From positions 60,489,493 through 60,553,492 of the forward strand of contig OX419759.1 in NCBI GenBank assembly GCA_948567375.1: DNA of 64,000 nt, written 5' to 3'. Below, piece by piece: positions 39,752-50,700 of this stretch (positions are counted from its first letter, which is position 1; each line of letters begins with the position of its first letter). The translations under genes were made by a program, and so were the position numbers. A model generated the notes under the pieces. That model made no database searches and was not told the origin of the DNA. It was given only the letters and a program-made list of their open reading frames with translations. The stretch comes from Lunularia cruciata (taxonomy: Eukaryota; Streptophyta; Marchantiopsida; Lunulariales; Lunulariaceae).

Positions 39752-40165
39752 ATATAAAAGACCGAGATAGAGGAGAAAAATAGGAGAATGTAAACTCACA
39801 TTTGGACATTTGCATATGGGAAAATTCCAAATGCCTAGCATGGGCTTTGGCTCTTGTATTTATAGAGATCATACAAGGCTCTTGAAAAGCTCCTCAAGAA
39901 GCTTCCTTGAGCCACTTTCTTGGAGTGCAAGCCAAGTTAATTGCGAAACTTCTCAAGAAGTTTCTTTATAGGATATGCTTACTTGGCATGCAAGCTAAGT
40001 TAGTTGGAAGCTTCTAGAAGCTCATTTAGAAGCTACCTACTTGGAGTGCAAGCTAAGCTAGCCGGAAAGCTTCCTAAGATGCTTCCTAGATACTTTTGGA
40101 ATATTCTAGGCTAATTTGTCTTATTTGCTACTTCATTAGCCCTACTAACGTTGTGGCTAATAACA
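39752..40165 (-). repeat. LTR1-c with perfect heat-shock-element trimer
   Basis: About 414 bp. The minus-strand TATA box (TATAAATA) is at 39857-39864. 40007-40019 reads GAAGCTTCTAGAA, three perfectly spaced alternating nGAAn pentamers, and GAATATTC lies near 40101. The distal end is diverged (GCTAATAACATG). Confidence 0.6.
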
Positions 40166-40278
40166 TGATCTTGAAGAGAATACCACAATTGGAGGGTAAT
40201 CTCTTTGGCAGATTATTTGGAAACACATCCCCAAACTCTCAAACTATTTGATCAACTATTACTTGATGAGGCTCTTGG

Positions 40279-41005
40279 TGTAATACAAAGAGCTAGCCAT
40301 ATGATCTAGATGTGAAATTTGGTTTGGTAACATCTAGAATGATGTTACATATGATGGTCAAAATAGATCAAATAAAAGTATCACCAAAAGAGTACTTCTA
40401 TTAATAGTGCAAAAACCAAAATAGACTTGAAAACCTTAGAACCAATAGTTGGACATATGATTTAAAGGTGAGAATTGGTTTGGTAACATCTGGAAGGATG
40501 TTACACATGATGGACTAAATAGATCAGAAAGAGGTATCACCAAAAATGGACTTCTACCAATAGAGTAGGAACCAAAATATACCTGAAATCTTTGAAGGCA
40601 ATTTTAGAGGCCTAAACGGATGAATTAGGCTTCAAAAATGTGTACTTCTCCCCCCCCAATAGAAGATAGGTTGGCCTTCCTGCCTCCTACTTTATCTTGT
40701 TGATAGATTTCCAATGGTACCTTACCCACGTGATTTTGAGATTCCTACAAGAAGATTCCCTCCGGTCAAAGCTTGTTTGACCAACCAGATAGGACCTAGA
40801 CCGACATGTAACCCATCCAAGTAAGTAATCCAAGGGTGGATCTTGCTGACATATCACCTATCTATGTGCCTAATCCTATGGTGGAGCTTCCTTGGAGGAG
40901 ATCCTCTTTGTCTATATAATAAAGAGAAGGTGCTCCTTTGGGGCATCAAATGTTTGAGTGTGAAATTTGAGTTTTTATCTCTTCTCTTGTCCTCGGAGTA
41001 TTACT
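40279..41005 (+). repeat. LTR A of gypsy element E2
   Basis: About 727 bp starting TGTAATAC and ending TATTACT (TATTACA in the other copy), i.e. short inverted ends. It contains two direct repeats of about 158 bp (units from about 40299 and 40457, sharing TTGGTTTGGTAACATCT and TATCACCAAAA), a C-run at 40653, and TATATAATAAAG at 40913 as a likely TATA box. It is followed directly by a tRNA-iMet type primer site. The other LTR (46936-47666) is in the opposite orientation. Confidence 0.7.
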
Positions 41006-41006
41006 A

Positions 41007-41018
41007 TGGTATTAGAGC
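41007..41018 (+). promoter_or_regulatory. Primer-binding site of E2 (initiator-Met tRNA type)
   Basis: TGGTATTAGAGC begins one base after the LTR end. The equivalent site in the inverted arm (46924-46934, minus strand) is TGGTATCAGAG, which pairs perfectly with the CTCTGATACCA 3' end of plant initiator-Met tRNA. The plus-strand copy has a C-to-T change. Confidence 0.7.
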
Positions 41019-44000
41019 GAGTGTTATAGTCCAAGAGAGTGGATCACCCCTCTTGGAAGAGCATGAACTACTGAAATTGAGTAATTTGAGGTGTAGAACA
41101 TAGAGTAATTGCTAGACTTAGGAAGGACTTTAGAGAGCAGATGGGATGGATGCATCGAGAGGACAATTTCCCGCACCTAGCTTTCCATTCTCAAATCCAT
41201 TCCATATCAAAGTTATGTAAATCCAACATGAGCAAATGAAGGTATTGCTAGTTTATCACTTTGGTGCAGAATTCATGGACAAAGTGATGAACTCACCAAA
41301 CCCGGTAATTCTACTTGTGATGATATATGATAGAGTGGGATTTGAAAATCTTCATTCTATTATGATGATATGGATATGAATGTCCTAAATCCTCTCCCTT
41401 TCAACATTCAAGTAGAAATCTATTATGTAGTGAGATCAAAAGTGATGTTTAGAGATTTTGTGGTTAGGAATTTTGATGAGGAGTATTATCAACGAGTGAT
41501 AGCTTCTGAGGTCCCAATAGTAGTTCCGATAGTTCATGCACTCCAGAGTGATCATATTGACTCTATATTAAAGTAGACATTAGCAATTGAGTGTTGTAGG
41601 AACCATGGATCCGCAATTGCAAGAGCTCGTGCAAGGAATGCAAGGGATGTTGAATGAATTTCAAGAGATTAAGACAACCATGGAGACATTACAAAGTCAA
41701 GTGCAAATCCTTAGGAATGATCAAGCAATGCAAGAAGAAGAGCCGTCTCAAAACCCAATACCTACAATGGAAGTACTTGGAGAGGCACCTGTGCCTACGA
41801 ACCCTATCAATAATGAAGCCACATTGCTACTCCGGATGAAGAAGACTTGCAACATTGAGCCTTACAAGGAGCAGCGTATGATGGGAGTAGTGGAAAATTG
41901 GATCTCAAGAATGAATCGATATTTTTGATTGTTCTCAACAGATATCACAGAGCATGATGTAGGTATGTTTGCATGTGGGTATTTGACCAATAAAGCCCTC
42001 ACATAGTATGATGCTTGGGAACAATCCATGTTGGCAGAGAGAAGGGAGGTCACGTGGATAGCAATGCAAGAAGGATTGCCAAAGAATTTCCAATCGATGC
42101 ATTCTGTAATGATGGCCCAAACTTGACTATGGGGATTGAGACAAAAGAACAGCATACAAGAGTATGTAGAGGCATTTCTAGATCTACAAGTTACAAGAAC
42201 TGACATGCGTCTAGCAGAGGCTCTTGACAATTTCAAACAAGGGTTGAAGGAATGGATTCGCCAAGAAGTCATGGTGCAAAATCCTTGCACGGTATTTGAA
42301 GCCATTGCTTGTGCGCATAGAATAGCAAGAGCATTGGGTGGAGGTGAAGGAGAAGTGCCACCTCAACATTATTGGGCAGAAATGCAACACATGGGTGGAC
42401 CACTACCGATGGAATTGGGCAACCTTTGGTTTTGAGATCGAGGAGCATGACCGCTTCAAGTGGAGCATGGGCGGGTAGAAGAACAAAGAGATGGAGTCCC
42501 ACCAGGAGAAGGAACTCAGGGAGAACAACGCTGTTGTTACAATTGTGGCCGTATTGGGCACATATCTACCAACTATCGTACTTGTTTTCCTAGAGGTCCT
42601 TGGCCTTCATATAGGCAATCTTTGAACAACATGGAGAGGCACATTGAAGAGGAGGAGGTGAAAATCACTTCAAAAATGAAGATTACCACTAAATGTACCT
42701 TGCAGCCTTACTAGCTCAATAAGGAAGCAGAGAAGCAAGGGAAGGAAGAAGACAAAAGCGCAAAGGTCCCAAAAGGCAACCTCACAATTGATTGTTGTGA
42801 ATGGAGTCCTAGAAGGCAATCAAGTGAGAGTATTAATAGATCCAAGAGCAACATAGAATTTCTTGTCTTGCTTTGTTGCAATAAGATTGTGAATGGATCT
42901 AGAGAGAGATAGGAGTGAAGAAGTAGAGTTACCTAACAAGCAAACAAAGAGGATTGAATCATTACCTAGACGGGTAACACTCTCTATAAGAGAATATCAA
43001 GAAGCAATTGAGTAGCGAGTGATAAAATTAGCTCGTTATGATGCAATCTTAGGCATGCCATGGATGGAGCATTACAACCCTATGGTAGATTGGAGGAAGA
43101 AAGTAGTGAGAACCCATCAATGGTCAATCATTAAGGTTAAAAAAATCACATAGGCAGGAACTGCCTCTATATGTCATAAGGATGGCAATTGTCTGTAAGA
43201 CCAATAGATGTTTCATGGATCTAATAAGAGAGGTCTAGAGTGCATAACTCAATGGACAAATTCCTGAGAAATTGAAGGATGTGGTGGAGGAGTTTCAAGA
43301 TGGTCTTTCCCAATGATCTACCCTCAAGATTACCACTAAAAAGGAGAGTAGATCATAAAATTGAGACACTCCCAGGGAAGACACCTCCTTGTAGGGCCCC
43401 ATATTGCCTATCACCTCATGAGTTGGAGGAGTTTAAGACTCAAATTGAGGAAATGCTGCAGAAAGGGTACATCCAACCTAGCATATCACCATATGGGGCT
43501 CTTGTCTTGTTTGTGAAGAAGAAGGATGGTACAATATGCATATGCATTGACTATCAAGGTCTCAATTAGTAAACAGTGAAAAAAAAATACCCCTTACCTC
43601 GCATAGATGACCTGTTTGATCAACTCCATGGAGCAAGATACTTCACCAAATTGGACTTGCGGAGCAGTTACAATCAAATCCAAGTTGTAGAGGAGGATGT
43701 GTACAAAACTTCTTTTTGAACCAAGTATGGCCACTTTGAGTATTTGGTGATGCCTTTTGGCCTCACCAATGCACCTACCACTTTCATGAGTCTAATGAAT
43801 GACATATTTTGTCCATACTTGGATAAGTTTGTTATCGTCTTCTTGGATGACATCTTAGTATACAATATCCCGATGACGGAACACAAACAACATCTATGAG
43901 AGGTCCTCTAGATTCTAAGACATAATCGATTGTATGCCAAAATCTCAAAGTGCAAGTTTGGCAAGTCTAAAGTAGACTACTTGGGACAAAGTGTAAGTGC

Positions 44001-44997
44001 AGAGGGCATTCAAGTATTGACGAATAAAATAGAGGTCATTAAAAAATGGAGTGCCCCAAAAGATCTAACTCAACTCAAGAGCTTCTTGGGGTTAACAAGA
44101 TTCTATCGTAGATTTGTCAAGGACTTCTCTAAGGTTGCACAACCTTTAACGGCACTACTTGGAAAGGGGAAGAAGTGGACATGGGGAACCACACAAGAGT
44201 TGGCCTTTCAAGAATTGAAATCTGCCTTGCTACATGCACCAATCTTGAAGTGGTATGACCCAAAACGTCCAATCAAGTTGGCTATAGATGCATCAAGCAT
44301 AACAATAAGAGCAGTTCTATAACAAGAGTGGCATGACGGATGGCATCCTATTGCATACTTCTCTCAAAAGTTGTTACCGGCAGAGCGCAACTACCACACC
44401 ACAGAACAAGAAGAGCTGGCCATCATTGTGGCAACCAAGCATTGGAAGCACTATCTAGGCAAGAAGGCATTTGTAGTTGAGACAGACCACAAACCTCTAG
44501 TCTACCTCAAGATACAAAAGGATCTATCTTGTTGCTAGATTTGGTGGGTAGAGTGGCGACAATGCTTCAACTTGACAATCACCTACGTGGAAGGTAAGAA
44601 GCAACTTGCAAATGCATTCACCTGCATACTAATGGCCAACAACTTGGTGGCAAAGGTTAAGATTAACCTTGAATTCTGGCCAAAGATTTTGGCCGCTTCA
44701 AAAAATTGATTCACAGATTGTAGAGGCGCAATCATCCAAAGGCATCACCATCACCCAAGGACTCACCTTTTGTGATGGCAGATTATGGATCCCAAATGTC
44801 CCAAAATTATGGACCACCATTCTAGCAGAATGTTATGATTTGGCTATTGCAGGTCATGTTAGAGTGGACAAGACCTTGGATGCAGTCCAATGCCATTTCT
44901 ATTGGCCCAAGATGAGCAACGACATGGTGGACTACATGCATAGCTGCCTACTTTGTCAACAAAACAAAACTTCTAATCAAGCTCTTATAAGGCTCCT
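41019..44997 (+). mobile_element. Ty3/gypsy gag-pol relic of element E2, plus arm and loop
   Basis: Order is normal for gypsy. The gag start is at 41.37-41.93 kb (FRDFVVRNFDEEYYQRV; LQELVQGMQGMLNEFQEI). The retrotransposon gag domain is at 42.13-42.33 kb (QEYVEAFLDLQ...ALDNFKQGLKEWIRQEVMVQNP). A zinc knuckle at about 42.53 kb (CYNCGRIGHISTNY) has the last Cys replaced by Tyr. Protease-region remnants follow at 42.8-43.1 kb. RT spans 43.28-44.1 kb, with [26 protein letters not shown] and the catalytic FLDDILVY. RNase H is at 44.1-44.6 kb (LAIDASS, ETDHKPLVYL) and the integrase zinc finger at 44.8-44.98 kb (HVRVDKTLD, YWPKM, CLLCQ). Stops interrupt every domain, so the element is defective. The integrase is cut off at about 44997, where sequence turns into an inverted copy of the gag end. 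Confidence 0.88.
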
Positions 44998-46923
44998 TCA
45001 ATCCTCTCTATTTGCTTGTTAGGTAACTCTACTTCTTCACTCTCATCTCTCTAGATCCATTCCTAATCTTATTGCAATAGAGCGAGACAAGAAATTCTTT
45101 GTTGCTCTTGGATTTATTAATACTCTCACTTGATTGCCTTCTAAGACTCCATTCACAACAATCAATTGTGAGGTTGCCTTTTAGGACCTTTGCATGTTTG
45201 TCTTCTTCCTTCCCTCGCTTCTCTGCTTCCTTATTGAGCAAGTAAGGCCATAAGGTACATTTGCTAGTGATCTTTGTTTTCCAAAGTGATTTCCACCTCC
45301 TCCTCTTCAATGCGCCTCTCCATGTTGTTCAAAGATTGCATGTGTGAAGGCCAAGGGCCTTTAGGGAAATGAGTACAATAGTTGGTAGATATGTGCCCAA
45401 TATGGCCAAAATTGTAACAATGAAATTGTTCACCTCAAGTTCTTTCTCCTTGTGGGACTCCATCTCTTTGTTCTTCTACCCATCCACGTTGTCCTTGAAG
45501 CGGTCGTGCTCCTTGATCTCAAAATCAAAGGTTTTCTATTGGTGTTGGTCCACCCTTGTGTGGCATTTCTACCCATTAATGTTGAAGTGGAACACTACTC
45601 CTTCACCTCCAACCTAATGCTTCTGCTATTCTCTACGCACAAGCAATGGCTTCAAATACCGTGCGAGGATTTTGCACCATGACTTCTTGGTGAATTTGCT
45701 CCTTCAACCCTTGTTTGAAATTTTCAAGAGCCTCTATTGGACTCATGTTGATTATTGCAACTTGTAGATCCAAAAATGCCTCCACATACTCTTGTATGTT
45801 ATTCTTATGTCTCAATCCTCATAGTTGGATTTGGGCCATCTGCACAGAATGCACCAATTGGAAATTCTTCCACAATCCTTCTTGCATTGCTGTCCACGTG
45901 ACCTCCCTTCTCTCTGCCAACATGGATTATTCCCAAGCATTGTACCATGTGAGGACTTTATCGATCAAGTATCCACATGCAAACACGCCTGCAGCAGGCT
46001 TTGTGATCTCTATTGAGAACAATCAAAAATATCAATTCATTCTCAAGATCCAATTTTCCACTACTCCCATTGTATGTTGCCCTTTGTAAGGCTTGATGTT
46101 GTAGGTCTTCTTCATCCGGAGTAGCAATGTGGCTTCATTGTTGATAGGGTTTGTACGCACGGGTACCTCTCCAAGTACTGGGTTTTGAGATGGCTCTTCT
46201 TCTTGCATTGCTTGATCATTTCCCAAGGATATGCACTTGACTTTGTAATGTCTCCATGGTCATCTTAATCTCTCAAAATTCATTTAACATCCCTTGCATT
46301 CCTTGCACAAGCTCTTGCAATTGCGGATCCATGGTTCCTGCAACACTCAATTGCTAATGTCTACTTCAATATAGAGTCAATATGATCACTCCAAAAGGCA
46401 CACAAACTATCGGAACTACCATTGGGACCTCAAAAGCTATCACTTGTTGATAATACTCCTCACCAAAATTCCTAACCATAAAATCTCTAAACATCACTTT
46501 TGGTCTCACTACATAACTAATTTCTACTTGAGTGCTGAAAGGGAGAGGATTTAGGACAATGAAATCCATAACATCATAATAGAATGTAGATTGTCAAATC
46601 CTACTCTTTGTCATATACCACCACAGGTAGAATCACCGGGTTTGGTGAGTTTATCACCTTGTCCATGAATTCTGCTCCAAAGTGATAAATTAGTGATACT
46701 CTCATTTTCTCACGCTAGATGTACATAACCTTGATGTGGAATGGATTCAAGAATGGAAAGCTAGATGCAAGAAATTGTCCTCCCGGTGCATCCATCCCAT
46801 CTACTCTCTAAAGTCCTTCCTAAGTCTAGCAATTACTCTATGTTCTCCACCTCAAATTACTCAATTTCAATAGTTCGTGCTCTTCCAAGAGGGGTGATCG
46901 ACTCTCTTGGACTAAAACACTCA
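44998..46923 (-). mobile_element. Inverted gag/protease arm of element E2
   Basis: Reverse-complement copy of 41.0-42.957 kb. On the minus strand it reads gag start (46366-46569, FRDFMVRNFGEEYYQQV), 46032-46226 (NEATLLLRMKKTYNIKPYKG), the gag domain (45633-45815, IQEYVEAFLDLQ...NFKQGLKEQIHQEV) and the post-knuckle region (45029-45310). It ends at about 44998, where the plus arm ends at about 42957. By eye identity between arms is high, roughly nine in ten bases over the stretches compared. Both arms carry their own stops, so they have aged separately. Confidence 0.85.
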
Positions 46924-46935
46924 CTCTGATACCAT

Positions 46936-47666
46936 TGTAATATTCCAAGGACAAGAGAAGAGAGGAAACACATATTTCACACTCAATCATCCGATGCCCC
47001 AAAAGATCACATTCTCTTTATTATATAGAAGGATCTCCTCCAAGGAAGCTCCACCATAAAATTAGGCATAAAGATAGGTGACATGCTAACAAACTCCACC
47101 CTTGGATTATTTACTTGGATAGGTGACATGTTGGTCTAGGTCCTATCTGGTTGGTCAAACAAGCTTTGACTAGAAAGAATCTTTTAGGGAATCTTCATGT
47201 AGGAATCTCAAAATCACATGGGTGAGATACCGGTGGAAAGCTCTCAATCAGACAAAGCAAGGGGAGGGCAAGTCCAGCCTTTCCTCTACTGGGGAGAAAG
47301 TACACACTTTTGAGGCCTAATTCATCCGTTTAGGCCTTCGAAATTGCCTTCAAAGATTTTAGGTATATTTTGGTTCCTACTCTATTAGTAGAAGTCCCCT
47401 TTTGGTGATACCTTTTACTGATCTATTTAGTCCATCATGTATAACATCCATCCATATGTTACCAAACCAATTCTCACCTTTAAATCATATGTCTAGCTAT
47501 TGGTTCTAAGGTTTTCAAGTTTATTTTGGTTTTTGCTTTATTAGTAGAAGTACTCTTTTGGTGATACCTCTATCTGATCTATTTTGACCATCATATATAA
47601 CATCATTCTAGATGTTACTAAACCAAATTTCACATCTAGATCATATGGCTAGCTCTTAGTATTACA
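46936..47666 (-). repeat. LTR B of gypsy element E2, inverted relative to LTR A
   Basis: About 731 bp, reverse-complement copy of 40279-41005. The outer edge is TATTACA at 47660-47666, exactly the LTR terminus, and the inner edge TGTAATA at 46936 is next to the primer site. It has the same two 158-bp direct repeats. Because LTRs of one retrotransposon are always direct, this inverted arrangement is abnormal. No matching 5-bp target duplication is visible (CTTGG on the left, CTACT on the right). Confidence 0.7.
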
Positions 47667-47896
47667 CTACTTGGCGTGCAAGCTAAGCTAGTTGGGAAGC
47701 TTCTCAAGAAGCTTCCTTCTAGAAACCACCTACTTGGCATGCAAGCTAAGCTAGCCATGAAACTTCCCAATAAGCTTCCTCCTAGAAGTCACCACTTGGT
47801 ATGCCCATTACCCAATAGTTGGAAACTACCAAGTAGCTTCCTAGATGCTTTTAGAATATTCTTATAATTCTTGGCTAATTTGGCCTAATAGTTGCT
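47667..47896 (-). repeat. LTR1-f, truncated by element E2
   Basis: About 230 bp of LTR1 beginning abruptly at the E2 edge with CTACTTGGCGTGCAAGC and containing GAAGCTTC pentamers and GAATATTC. It ends where the next LTR1 copy starts. Confidence 0.5.
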
Positions 47897-48319
47897 TGTA
47901 AAAGACCAAAACCAAGGAGAGAAATAGGAGAATGGAAATTCACATTGGGACACTTGAATGAGTGAAAACTCCGAATGCCTAGCATGAGCTTCGGCCTTGG
48001 TATTTATAGGTAGCATACAAGACCCTTGAAGCTTCTCAAGAAGCTTCCTTGAGCCGCTTTCTTGGAGTGCAAGCCAAGTTAACTAGGAAGCTTCTCAAGA
48101 AGCTTCCTTCTAGAAGCCACCTACTTGGCGTGCAAGCTAAGCTAGTTAGAAGCTTCTAGAAGCTTCCTTCTAGAAGCTACCTGCTTAGGGCGCAAGTTAA
48201 CTAGTTGGGAAGCTTCCTAAGAAGCTTCTTAGATGCTTCTAGAATATTCTAGGCTATTTTGTCTTATTCTCTACTTCGTAAGCCCGATTAACTTCGTCAC
48301 TAAACTCCATATTGTTACA
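47897..48319 (-). repeat. LTR1-d, the most HSE-rich copy
   Basis: 423 bp from TGTAAAAG to TTGTTACA. TATAAATA lies on the minus strand at 48001-48008. 48149-48166 reads GAAGCTTCTAGAAGCTTC, four perfectly phased alternating pentamers, and 48237-48249 reads TTCTAGAATATTC, three more. Additional GAAGCTTC pairs lie near 48027 and 48038. All lie upstream of the TATA box in the minus-strand reading direction. Confidence 0.7.
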
Positions 48320-48820
48320 TGCTACTTTGTTAGTTTAGACTAATTTGTCCATAAACTCCATATTGTTACAAATAAGAGAATGGGACTTCTTGAATGAGGG
48401 AAAATTTGAGTGCCTAACATGAGCTTAGATTTTGGTATTTATAGAGAACATACAAGGCTCTTGAGAAACTTCTCAAGAAATTTTCTGAAAGCCGTCTTCT
48501 TAGACTGCAAGTTAAACTAATTGGGAAGCTTCTCAAGAAAGTTCCTTTTAGAAGCTACCTACTAGGCATGCAAGCTAAGTTAGTCAAGAAATTTCCTAAG
48601 AAATTTCCTTCTAGAAGCCACCTACTTGGCGTGCAAGCTAAGCTAGCCAAGAAGCTTCCTCCTAGAAGTCACCATTTGCCATACTCATTACCCAATACTT
48701 AGAAAGTACCAAGTATCTTTCTAGATGCTTCTAGAATATTCTTATAATTTTTGGCTAATCTAACTTACTTGCTAATTTTTTAGTCTCAACTAACTCATCT
48801 ATAAATTCCATATTGTTACA
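48320..48820 (-). repeat. LTR1-e and a partial LTR1 end
   Basis: A roughly 50-bp LTR1 end fragment (to TATTGTTACA at 48361-48370) is followed by an LTR1 that lacks its first few bases and ends TATTGTTACA at 48811-48820. The minus-strand TATA box is at 48436-48443 and the HSE trimer TTCTAGAATATTC at 48729-48741. It is followed by the N-terminal half of the split CC-ORF copy. Confidence 0.6.
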
Positions 48821-50700
48821 AATTAGCTATATTATCAAGGAGACCTAAGACAACATCCATGATGGTGATTACTTTCTTTGGTGTCTTTTTCAAGTGGAAG
48901 ATAGGGATGCCATCCTCTTCCATTATCATTTTCCTCTTGTTCTCATTTTTGTTTGTTGTTTGAAACAATTGTACTTTGTCATCTCAATCCACTATTTTCA
49001 TATTTTCACCCATCCCAAGCAACAAAATCCTAGTGAAGGAATTATCACTTCTTGATTGTTATGTTTTGAAGTAGCCCTTCCATAGTCAAATGCAATTAGT
49101 GCTATATATTGACCAGCTTTGCCCATAGTGTCATCATTCCCTTCATTTTTGAGGGCATCTCTACTTCCACTTTGGCCAAAAAACTTGTCTAGTTATGGAC
49201 ATTTTGGTTTTGTTTCTTGGAGACTTGGATATTGGGTCATGCTGCTAGCACCATCTTACAAGGAATCATTGTATTGTAAGACTCTTCAACAAATATGAGC
49301 TCCTTCATACAAGCATACTCTTCATTTACCTCATGGTATTTTGTTATTTCCTTAGGTAGGTCTGAGTGCCCATTGGAATATGATGGATAGTGGAAGTGGC
49401 TAGGGTATTTCATCTTCTATTTGTAAGAAGATCCATTCTTATATGGAAATACAAAACAAAGGAACTATGATTGTAGCTCCTCCTTTGGTCATGTGTTCCA
49501 GCAGCTTGTTGATAGGTTCTCAGCATTTGTGCCTAGCTTATGGGTTTTCCCTTGTGTAGAAGTTGGAAGAAAATGGCTCGGTTCAAGTTTTTGTAGGCCA
49601 TTTATTTTGACTTGAAGAGTTTCATGATTATTATTGTGATGATTCATTGGGTAGGATCTTCAAGGTCATCTATTTGGTATTTATTTGTCAACTTCCCATC
49701 AACAACTGAATTCTCAATTTTGAGGTTCTTTTGAGGACAACCCTAAGGAGTGTCCATGTACATTTAGTCAAAAGGCAAGCATTTATGTCCCACTACGCAT
49801 TTCTAATGGCCTTTTGTCCACAAAACATAATTTCCTTTCAAGGTTTTGTCACTCATATGGTTGTTATCAAGGATCTCTTCTAGTATGGATATGTCTAACA
49901 TACTCCAATCTCATAGCAAGGACTCTATATTTTTACTTCTTATGTAATCTGATTAGCAATACAAGCCCCACTTAGAAATTTTAGGAGGTTTGCCAACAAT
50001 CTCTATAGGTCTTCTTTGTCTCAAGTCTATGGTAAGTTTTGCCCTTTTTGAATCTTCTAGATTGAGAATCTACCTTGTTCCCATATCCTCTTGCACAAAC
50101 TCTTGAGTTTTAGCACCCTACCAACAAAAGTGGATATTTTTAGAACTAAGGAATTCATCCTGTGCAATAAAACTTCAAGTAAGTGAAAAGTGAAAAAGTA
50201 AAGATGGGGATACCATTCTATGGTTTTGTCAAACTAATCCATCCTTTGGCCATTGTGGCAGTTGGTGAGGGTTCATGGTTGCATCCCACATGCATGTCAC
50301 TTAGTGCCAACTGGTCAAAAATCCATTCTTTGGTAGAGTCTTCATGCATAGCGCATGAGTTCTGATGGCATGTCATCTATTGGTAGAATCTTGTAACAAT
50401 GGAAAGTTTGTCGTGCCAAATTTGACATCTTTGTATTCTCAAAGCGTCATTCATATTTTTGATGTTCATAAGAACAAAGATATGCCAAATAATACTATTC
50501 ACAATACAAATGCTCAATCCTTGTACCACTTGGACTGATTATAGTCATTGTATATGGGAATGATTCTTCCATTTTAGGAGCTTGTTAAGACTTTGTCTCA
50601 TCTCCCTTACTTCATGAGAAATTCTTTAGTTACTAAAGACTTCTGGTCATCTTTGCTCCCAACCTATTGCACTAGTTTATATTTAAATTACTAAACTAAC
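48821..50700 (-). repeat. CC-ORF copy 3, N-terminal half (5' piece of the split copy)
   Basis: Minus-strand reading gives MLDISILEEI...KTL(K)GNYVLWTKGH...MDTP-GxPxKNLK at 49.75-49.95 kb, which aligns with the 26.22-26.40 kb part of copy 2. It continues to ATGGATGTTGTCTTAGG near 48870, the same point at which copies 1 and 2 read ATGGATGTCATTTTGG and ATTGATGTCATTTTGGG. Homology then stops at LTR1-e. Upstream, 50.2-50.4 kb resembles the long repeat preceding the other copies. Confidence 0.55.

Noticed and set aside
40279-47666. Calling E2 a normal full-length retrotransposon with 5' and 3' LTRs
   Set aside because: The LTRs are inverted, gag appears twice in opposite orientations, the integrase is truncated and no target duplication is seen.
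48821-50700. A separate fourth CC-ORF copy
   Set aside because: It contains only the N-terminal half and stops at the point where the 32.94-35.26 kb piece begins, so the two are better explained as one interrupted copy.
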